Translations under genes and position numbers: made by a program
Origin: Chromatiaceae bacterium
Lineage (GTDB): Bacteria > Pseudomonadota > Gammaproteobacteria > Chromatiales > Chromatiaceae
DNA: 64,000 bases
NCBI GenBank assembly: GCA_024235255.1
Contig: JACKMT010000002.1
Span: 1-64,000 of the forward strand
Reading direction: 5' to 3'
The notes under the pieces: generated by a model
Database searches by the model: none
The model's input: the letters and a program-made list of their open reading frames with translations, nothing else
What the model was told of the DNA's origin: nothing
Part shown: piece by piece, positions 58,436-64,000 of the stretch
Numbering within the stretch: position 1 is the stretch's first letter
Layout of the letters: the number at the start of each line of letters is the position of its first letter

Positions 58436-60640
58436 TTAAAACTTCCGCATCTCCATACTCAATCTGGCTGCCGCTCTCTGGTCGGCGATCGGCTCGATGC
58501 GCACCGCCGACTGTTTGTAGGCCGGTTGGCGCGAATGGGGATCGAGCAGACCCAGGGTCAGCCGGTTGGCGCAGTCATGAAAATGGAACGGAAGAAAAAC
58601 CATGTTCTTCGGTACCCGCTGCGTCGGCTGCGCCATCACCACCGCATCGGAGCGGCGCGATACCAGGCGCACGTAGTCGCCGCGCCGAATACCCAGTTCC
58701 GACGCCAGGTCCGGATTGATTTCAATGAACGGGATCGGGCTGTACTTGTTGTTGTTGCCGATCTTGCCGGTCTTGGTGCGACCGTGCCAATGCTCGATCA
58801 GGCGACCCGTGTTGAGCCAGACCGGGAACTTCTCGTCCGGCACCTCGTTGTTGTCGATGAACGGCAGCGGGATCAATTTTGCCCTGCCGTCCGGGTAGCT
58901 GAAACTGGCGTCACGGGTATACAGGCGCTTGCCCCCGCTGGGGGGCGCCTCGCCCCGCTCCGCCTGCTCGCGGGTATAGGGCCACTGGATGCCCCGGTTG
59001 CGTTCGATCAGTGCGTGGTTCATGCCGGAGATGTCGGCCAGCCGGCCGGTCGATATCGACGCCATCTCCAGGAAGATCTCCGGCGCCTGCTCTGGAAACT
59101 TCACCCTGCCCTCGCGGTTGAAACGCTCCGCCATGCGGTTGAATATCCAGAGGTCCGGTTTAGCCTCCCCCGGCGGCGTGCTGATCGGCTTGACCAGATT
59201 GATGCGCCGCTCGGTGTTGGTCATCACCCCCTCCTTCTCCGCCCAGGTGCCGGCGGGCAGGTAGACGTGGGCGTACTGGGCGCTCTCGGTGTCCTGGTAA
59301 CAGTCCTGCACCGCGCAGAACTCCAGCTTCTCCATCGCCCGGCGGATGCGCGCGGTGTTGGGCAGCGAGGACATCGGATTGGTGGCGATCAACCAGAGCC
59401 CCTTGATCTGACCCGACTCGATGGCGTGATAGATGTCGGTCTGGAACATGCCGCGCTTCTTGGGGAAGAACTCCGGGTCGACATTCCAGAATCGGGCGAT
59501 CTCCGCGCGGTGCTCCGGCACCTCCAGCAGCCGGTAGTTGGGCAGACCGGAGCAGGATGACCACTCGCGCGTGCCCATCGCGTTGCACTGGCCGGTGATG
59601 GAGAGGCTGGTGCCGCCGGGCTTGCCGATGTTGCCGGTCAACAGCGCCAGGTTGTTGATGCCGACCACGCCGTCGGAGCCGTGGGTGGACTGGTTGATGC
59701 CCATGGTCCAGATCTGCATCGCCGCCCCGGCATTGGCGAACAGGCGCGCGACGTGACGGATGCTGTCCTCGTCGATGCCGCAGATCTTCGCCGCGGTGAC
59801 CGGGTCATACTTCTGCACCTCGGCGCGCAGCGCCGCCAGGCCGGTGGTGTTGGCATCGATGTAGGTTTGGTCCTGCAGACCCTCGTTGAGAATCACGTGC
59901 ATCAGCGCATTCTGCAGCACCACGTCGGTGCCCGGCGTGATCGGCAGGTGGCGGTCAGCGTTCTGCGCCAGCATGGTGACGCGCGGATCGACCACGATCA
60001 GCGGAAATCCCCGCTTCTCCTGCGCCTCTTTCATGCGCCAGTAGATGATCGGATGCTGTTCCGGCAGGTTGGAGCCCCAGGCGATCAGACAGTCGGTATG
60101 CTCGAAATCCTCGTAACAGCCGGGCGGACCGTCGGAGCCGAATGAGCGCTTGTAGCCGGAGACCGCCGAGGCCATGCAGAGCGTGGTGTTGCCGTCGTAG
60201 TTGTTGGTGCCGATCAAGCCTCGGGTCAGCTTGCCCAGGGTATAGAACTCTTCGGTCAGCATCTGCCCGGTGGAGATGACCGCGACCGAGTCGCGTCCAT
60301 ACTGCTGTTGGATGCGGACAATCTCGTCGTGCACCTTGTCCAGCGCGCTGTCCCAGCTGGCAGCCTGCCAGGGTTCGTGCCAATGCGCGCGCATCATGGG
60401 CTGCAGACCGCGTCCGGCGGATTCGAACAGCTCGTGCTCAAAGATCCCTTTAAGGCAGAGTTTGCCCCGGTTGACGTCGGCATCCGCCACGCCGCGCGAG
60501 GCCACCGGCCGGCCTGCGGCGTTCAGGCCAACTTCGATGGAGCAGCCGGTGGAGCAGTAGCCGCAGGCGGCGTATTTCCACTCCACCACGCCCTTGTCGG
60601 CGATACGGATCGGATTTTTCTTGCTTCGACCAAACAGCAT
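58436..60640 (-). CDS. Assimilatory nitrate reductase, NasA/NarB-type molybdenum subunit
   Basis: A 734-residue molybdopterin oxidoreductase without a Tat signal, so cytoplasmic. The N-terminal [4Fe-4S] motif is YAACGYCSTGC with a later Cys in GKLCLKG. The Mo-pterin regions include GTNNYDGNTTLCMASAV, with Cys near the Mo-ligand place, and GPPGCYEDFEHTDC. The C-terminal domain (about 600-720) is a dinucleotide-binding barrel. It lacks the C-terminal BFD/Fe-S part of large NasA and is close in size to NarB. It is the third gene of the operon nirB-nirD-nasA-anchor. NarB or NasA would be valid symbols. Confidence 0.9.
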   Translation of the reverse strand: MLFGRSKKNPIRIADKGVVEWKYAACGYCSTGCSIEVGLNAAGRPVASRGVADADVNRGKLCLKGIFEHELFESAGRGLQPMMRAHWHEPWQAASWDSALDKVHDEIVRIQQQYGRDSVAVISTGQMLTEEFYTLGKLTRGLIGTNNYDGNTTLCMASAVSGYKRSFGSDGPPGCYEDFEHTDCLIAWGSNLPEQHPIIYWRMKEAQEKRGFPLIVVDPRVTMLAQNADRHLPITPGTDVVLQNALMHVILNEGLQDQTYIDANTTGLAALRAEVQKYDPVTAAKICGIDEDSIRHVARLFANAGAAMQIWTMGINQSTHGSDGVVGINNLALLTGNIGKPGGTSLSITGQCNAMGTREWSSCSGLPNYRLLEVPEHRAEIARFWNVDPEFFPKKRGMFQTDIYHAIESGQIKGLWLIATNPMSSLPNTARIRRAMEKLEFCAVQDCYQDTESAQYAHVYLPAGTWAEKEGVMTNTERRINLVKPISTPPGEAKPDLWIFNRMAERFNREGRVKFPEQAPEIFLEMASISTGRLADISGMNHALIERNRGIQWPYTREQAERGEAPPSGGKRLYTRDASFSYPDGRAKLIPLPFIDNNEVPDEKFPVWLNTGRLIEHWHGRTKTGKIGNNNKYSPIPFIEINPDLASELGIRRGDYVRLVSRRSDAVVMAQPTQRVPKNMVFLPFHFHDCANRLTLGLLDPHSRQPAYKQSAVRIEPIADQRAAARLSMEMRKF

Positions 60641-60649
60641 GGCAGCTCC

Positions 60650-60979
60650 TCAGGCGGCAGCCACGTTGGTAGTCAACTGCAGCAGCACCATCCCCTCCTC
60701 GACCCTGACCGGGAACACATTGGTGCACCCCTCGTCCGGGCCCAGCGCTTCGCCGCTGGTCAGGTCTATTTTCCAGTTGTGCAGCGGACAGGTGACCGAG
60801 TGCCCGTGCATGATCCCCTGCGACAGCGGACCGTTCTTGTGCGGGCAGGCGTCGCGCACCGCGAAGACCCGGTCGTCGGAGCCGCGGAACAGCGCAATAT
60901 CCATCGCCTCGGTCCGGACCACGCGCGCGCCGAGCACCGGGATCTGATTCAGCTCAACCACTTTGATCCATTCGCTCAT
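60650..60979 (-). CDS. nirD: Nitrite reductase small subunit NirD
   Basis: A 109-residue Rieske-type protein (CPHKNGPLSQG, then CPLHNWKIDL). The second motif is Cys-X-X-His as in a Rieske pair. NirD completes NirB. It begins 2 bp after nirB and its stop is 9 bp before the reductase gene. Confidence 0.92.
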   Translation of the reverse strand: MSEWIKVVELNQIPVLGARVVRTEAMDIALFRGSDDRVFAVRDACPHKNGPLSQGIMHGHSVTCPLHNWKIDLTSGEALGPDEGCTNVFPVRVEEGMVLLQLTTNVAAA

Positions 60980-60981
60980 CG

Positions 60982-63441
60982 CTATGCTCCTACGCTCACT
61001 TTGGAAAATTGCGCCAGTCTGATCGGGGTAAACTCGTTTGCCTCAAGGCCTTCGGCGCGCTCTCTCCAGGGGTCGATCTGTGCGAAATGCTGACTGGTCC
61101 TGAAACGCTCGACCAGTGCCCGGCGCCCCGCTTCGTCCTCCAGCAGGCGCTGCTTGATATGGTTCAGCCCGACCCGCTCCAGCCAGGGGGCGGTACGCTC
61201 CAGATAGTGCGCCTCTTCCCGGTAGAGCTGGATGAAGGCGGCGCAGTACTCCAGCACCTCCTGCTCGCTGGCAACCTTGGTCAGCAGGTCGGTGACGCGC
61301 ACCTTGATGCCGCCGTTGCCGCCCACATGCAGCTCGTAGCCGGAGTCGACGCAGACCACACCGAAATCCTTGATGGTCGCCTCGGCGCAGTTGCGCGGGC
61401 AGCCGGAGACGGCCAGCTTGAACTTGTGCGGCATCCAGGAGCCCCAGGTGAGCTGCTCCAGCTTCACCCCCAGGCCGGTCGAATCCTGGGTGCCGAAGCG
61501 GCACCACTCCGAGCCGACACAGGTTTTGCAGGTGCGCATCGCCTTGCCGTAGGCGTGCCCCGAGACCAGTCCGGCCGCGTTGAGATCGCGCCACATGGCC
61601 GGCAGGTCCTCCTTCTTCACACCGAACATGTCGATGCGCTGGCCGCCGGTCACCTTGATCTCCGGCACCTTGAACTTGTCCGCCACATCGGCGATGGCAC
61701 GCAGCTCGTCCGGGGTGCAGAGGCCGCCGAACATGCGCGGCACCACCGAGTAAGACCCATCCTTCTGAATGTTGCCGTGGGCACGTTCGTTGATAAAACG
61801 GGACTGCGCGTCGTCGCGGTATTCGCCCGGCCAGGCGGCCAGCAGATAGTAGTTGAGCGCCGGCCGGCAGGAAGCGCAGCCGTCCGGCGTCTTCCAGGCC
61901 AGCATGCTGCGCACTGCATCCATGCTCTGCAGCCGGTGCTTGCGGATGGCGTCGATCACCTCATCGTGGCTGTGTTCGGTGCACGTGCACAACGCCTTTT
62001 TGCTCGGGGTGGCGGCGTAGCCCTCGCCCACGGTGCTGGCCAGCAACACTTCCACCAGACCGGTGCAGGAGCCGCAGGAGCTGGAGGCTTTGGTGTGGGC
62101 GCGCACCTCTTCCAGCGTGAACAGCCCCTTCTTGACAATGGCGTCAACCACCTCGCCTTTGCACACGCCGTTGCAGCCGCACACCTCCGCGGAATCCGGC
62201 AGCGAGAGTATCCGCGCATCGCCGTGGCCGGCATCGCCCAGCTCATGCTGGCCGAACAGCAGGGTCTTGCGGAACGCGGAGATATCGGTCGCGTCGCGCA
62301 GCAGCTGAAAATACCAGCTGCCGTCCATGGTGTCGCCGTACATCACCGCCCCTTTGATGCGGTTGTCGCGGATCACCAGCTTGCGGTAGAGCCCGTGCGC
62401 CGCGTCCTGTAGCACCAGCGTTTCGTCGCCGTCGCTCTGGTTGAACTCCCCAGCCGAGAAGAGATCGATGCCGGTTACTTTAAGTTTGGTCGAGGTGACC
62501 GAACCTTCGTAGCGGCCGTAGCCGAGCTGCGCCAGGTGGTTGGCGCACACCCTGGCCTGCTCGAACAGCGGCGCCACCAGCCCGTAGCAGGTGTTGCGGT
62601 GCTGCACGCACTCACCCACCGCATAGATGCTCGGGTCAAAGGTCTGCATGGTATCGTTGACCAGGATGCCGCGCTCGCAATAGATGCCGGCCTGCTGCGC
62701 CAGCGCGATGTTGGGGCGGATGCCGACCGCCATCACCACCAGGCCCGCATCTATCCGTGTCCCATCGGCGAATTTGACCCCGGTCACCCGCTCATCACCC
62801 AGGATCTCTGTGGTTTGCGCCTCCATCAGGAACTTCATGCCGGCCGCCTGCAGCGACTGTTTCAGCATGGCTGCTGCCGGATCGTCCAGCTGCCGCTCCA
62901 TCAGCCGGTCCATCAGATGCACCACGGTGACCTCCATGCCCCGTTTCATCAACCCGTTGGCCGCCTCCAGACCCAGCAGGCCGCCGCCGATCACCACAGC
63001 CTTGGTATGGTGATGGGCGGCATCCAACATCGTCTCGACGTCGGCAATATCCCGAAAACCGATGACACCCTCAAGATCGGAGCCCGGCACCGGAATGATA
63101 AAAGGGGTGGAACCGGTGGCGATCAACAAACGATCGTAACTCGTCCGGATGCCGCTCTCGGTTCTGACCTCCCGCCTGACCCGGTCGATCTCGACGACAC
63201 TCTCCCCGCTGTAGAGGGTGATGCCGTTCTCCCGATACCAGTCGCGGCTGTTGAGCACGATGTCATCGATGGTTTTCTCACCGGCCAGCACCGGCGAGAG
63301 CATGATGCGGTTGTAGTTGGGATGCGGCTCGGAACCGAATACGCTGATCTCGTAAACGTCCGCCTCCTCCAGCTTCAGCAACTCCTCCAGCGTGCGTACG
63401 CCGGCCATGCCGTTGCCAACCAATACCAACTTCCGTTTCAT
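60982..63441 (-). CDS. nirB: NADH-dependent nitrite reductase large subunit
   Basis: Reduces nitrite to ammonium in the cytoplasm. It has 819 residues with the start at MKRKLVLVGNGMAGVRT, which gives the FAD motif; upstream codons are not supported. FAD and NAD domains cover about 1-400. BFD-like [2Fe-2S] segments are at about 430-480 (CGCNGVCKGEVVDAI, CGSCTGLVE) and 500-540. The siroheme part has CKTCVGSEWC and GCPRNCAEATIKDFG. It is the first gene of the operon, behind a -24/-12 promoter. Confidence 0.95.
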   Translation of the reverse strand: MKRKLVLVGNGMAGVRTLEELLKLEEADVYEISVFGSEPHPNYNRIMLSPVLAGEKTIDDIVLNSRDWYRENGITLYSGESVVEIDRVRREVRTESGIRTSYDRLLIATGSTPFIIPVPGSDLEGVIGFRDIADVETMLDAAHHHTKAVVIGGGLLGLEAANGLMKRGMEVTVVHLMDRLMERQLDDPAAAMLKQSLQAAGMKFLMEAQTTEILGDERVTGVKFADGTRIDAGLVVMAVGIRPNIALAQQAGIYCERGILVNDTMQTFDPSIYAVGECVQHRNTCYGLVAPLFEQARVCANHLAQLGYGRYEGSVTSTKLKVTGIDLFSAGEFNQSDGDETLVLQDAAHGLYRKLVIRDNRIKGAVMYGDTMDGSWYFQLLRDATDISAFRKTLLFGQHELGDAGHGDARILSLPDSAEVCGCNGVCKGEVVDAIVKKGLFTLEEVRAHTKASSSCGSCTGLVEVLLASTVGEGYAATPSKKALCTCTEHSHDEVIDAIRKHRLQSMDAVRSMLAWKTPDGCASCRPALNYYLLAAWPGEYRDDAQSRFINERAHGNIQKDGSYSVVPRMFGGLCTPDELRAIADVADKFKVPEIKVTGGQRIDMFGVKKEDLPAMWRDLNAAGLVSGHAYGKAMRTCKTCVGSEWCRFGTQDSTGLGVKLEQLTWGSWMPHKFKLAVSGCPRNCAEATIKDFGVVCVDSGYELHVGGNGGIKVRVTDLLTKVASEQEVLEYCAAFIQLYREEAHYLERTAPWLERVGLNHIKQRLLEDEAGRRALVERFRTSQHFAQIDPWRERAEGLEANEFTPIRLAQFSKVSVGA

Positions 63442-63505
63442 CCAAGCCAACCCCTGAATTCCGACCCCATATTTGAGGTGCGCGCCAAATATATTCAGGA
63501 TCTGC

Positions 63506-63521
63506 AGCAAAACCCGTGCCG
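63506..63521 (-). promoter_or_regulatory. Predicted sigma-54 promoter of the nirB operon
   Basis: On the minus strand CGGCACGGGTTTTGCT contains GGCACG-N4-TTGC, a full -24/-12 core. Transcription would start about 55 bases before nirB. NtrC-like sites lie 100-150 bp upstream, the expected place. Confidence 0.78.
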
Positions 63522-63620
63522 ATGGGCTGACCGCTACTTTTTTATCAATAAAATCAAAAACCAATGATTTGCCATTGACTGGCACTCAGTGCTGCTATCG
63601 GTGGCGGCCACGGAAGCTTC

Positions 63621-63637
63621 CGCTCCGGATTGGTGCA
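63621..63637. promoter_or_regulatory. NtrC-like binding site 1
   Basis: CGCTCCGGATTGGTGCA matches TGCACC-N5-GGTGCA at 10 of 12 positions. It is one of a pair whose starts are 30 bp apart, on nearly the same helix face. Confidence 0.6.
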
Positions 63638-63650
63638 GAATGGGCGGTAA

Positions 63651-63667
63651 TGCACACCGATGATGCA
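63651..63667. promoter_or_regulatory. NtrC-like binding site 2
   Basis: TGCACACCGATGATGCA matches TGCACC-N5-GGTGCA at 10 of 12 positions. It lies midway between the two divergent -24/-12 promoters and could serve both. Confidence 0.6.
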
Positions 63668-63740
63668 GCGCAACATAACAGCCGATGCGCACAACGGGAG
63701 CAAAGCCGCATAAACCGGCTTTTCAGCCTGATTCCGGAGT

Positions 63741-63756
63741 TGGCTCGGTAATTGCT
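63741..63756 (+). promoter_or_regulatory. Predicted sigma-54 promoter of the nitrate transporter gene
   Basis: TGGCTCGGTAATTGCT matches TGGCACG-N4-TTGCA except for two bases, with GG and GC ten apart. Transcription would start near 63768, 27 bases before the ATG. Confidence 0.75.
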
Positions 63757-63794
63757 GCGGCCAATTCAGGCATCTTTTTTCACCGGAGTTCAGC

Positions 63795-64000
63795 ATGTCG
63801 GCTTCCAACCTCAACCTCTTCTCTTTCACCGGAAAGATACGAACCCTGCATCTCACCTGGTTCGCCTTCTTTCTCAGTTTCTTTGTCTGGTTCAACCATG
63901 CGCCTCTGATGGCCTCCATCCAGGAGAGTTTCAAACTGAGCGCACAGGAGGTGAAGGCGCTGCTTATCATCAATGTGGCGTTGACGATTCCGGCGCGCAT
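63795..64000 (+). CDS. Nitrate/nitrite transporter NarK/NasA type, N-terminal part
   Basis: Partial: the frame is open to the window end (68 codons). It starts MSASNLNLFSFTGKIRTLHL, then TWFAFFLSFFVWFNHAPLM, the first membrane helix of NarK-type MFS nitrate transporters. The start of the second helix follows (VKALLIINVALTIPAR). GGAG lies 8 bases before the ATG. It is divergent from the nitrate assimilation operon. Confidence 0.85.
   Translation, partial: MSASNLNLFSFTGKIRTLHLTWFAFFLSFFVWFNHAPLMASIQESFKLSAQEVKALLIINVALTIPAR

Noticed and set aside
63579..63596. Third -24/-12-like site (TGGCACTCAGTGCTGC)
   Set aside because: GG and GC are eleven bases apart, one too many; the 63741 site has correct spacing and better position.
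1..64000. CRISPR arrays, tRNA, rRNA, prophage or intact insertion sequence
   Set aside because: No regularly spaced repeats, no tRNA T-loop in a fitting context, no rRNA motifs and no transposase, integrase or phage structural gene were seen.

Overview
The window reads as chromosomal DNA of a gammaproteobacterium, probably a sulfur-oxidising, nitrate-assimilating relative of the Chromatiales/Sedimenticola type. That placement is inferred from gene content: a sulfur-relay locus, RfaH with an ops site, the hisBHAFE-tatABC order, a NasA/NirBD nitrate pathway, and VPLPA-CTERM proteins. No rRNA, tRNA, CRISPR array, prophage or intact insertion sequence was seen. Coding density is high, and most genes fall into tight same-strand operons.

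Region by region. 1-5.6 kb (minus): the end of an exopolysaccharide locus with rfaH, an ops-bearing leader, an EPS-type MarR regulator, a Wzz-like protein, a tyrosine autokinase, gmd and a broken fcl. 6.1-7.9 kb (plus): a VPLPA-CTERM surface protein behind a sigma-54-type promoter and an FN3 membrane protein. 8.0-12.8 kb (plus): an OmpR-type two-component system followed by a nine-haem cytochrome whose promoter carries a PmrA/QseB-like direct repeat. 12.8-14.6 kb: two unknown genes. 14.6-20.2 kb (minus): a sulfur-relay locus with a split YeeE/YedE transporter, a TusA protein, a 30-residue membrane microprotein, two more small anchored proteins, a rhodanese-like protein lacking its cysteine, a reduced DsrEFH-like trio, a periplasmic rhodanese and a monohaem cytochrome. 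20.4-30.8 kb (plus): c-di-GMP and phosphorelay signalling genes. 30.8-38.5 kb (minus): a DUF255 thioredoxin-like protein, tatABC with a C-terminally extended TatC, hisBHAFE and dtd. 38.6-38.8 kb (plus): a candidate CsrA-sequestering small RNA. 38.8-47.8 kb: typA, a DnaA-box cluster, ilvD, argE, argA and others. 47.8-52.1 kb (minus): a second VPLPA-CTERM protein behind a sigma-54-type promoter, a CbbR-like LysR regulator, a chemoreceptor and a Rieske ferredoxin. 52.6-56.4 kb: a His-rich secreted protein, a solute symporter, a metallophosphoesterase and an arylformamidase-like hydrolase. 56.5-64 kb: the nitrate assimilation operon (nirB, nirD, NasA-type reductase, Fe-S/DmsC fusion), divergent from a nitrate transporter cut by the window end.

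Several regulatory circuits can be read directly. RfaH is encoded next to an operon whose leader has a perfect GGCGGTAGCGT ops core. Both VPLPA-CTERM genes have -24/-12 promoters. The nitrate genes have two divergent -24/-12 promoters around a pair of NtrC-like sites 30 bp apart. The two-component system sits directly before its probable target.

The most original material is the sulfur-relay locus, which combines a split transporter, a microprotein and a cysteine-less rhodanese, together with the candidate Csr/Rsm-type RNA. Reading was by eye without alignment tools, so family names rest on visible motifs and residue positions are approximate.
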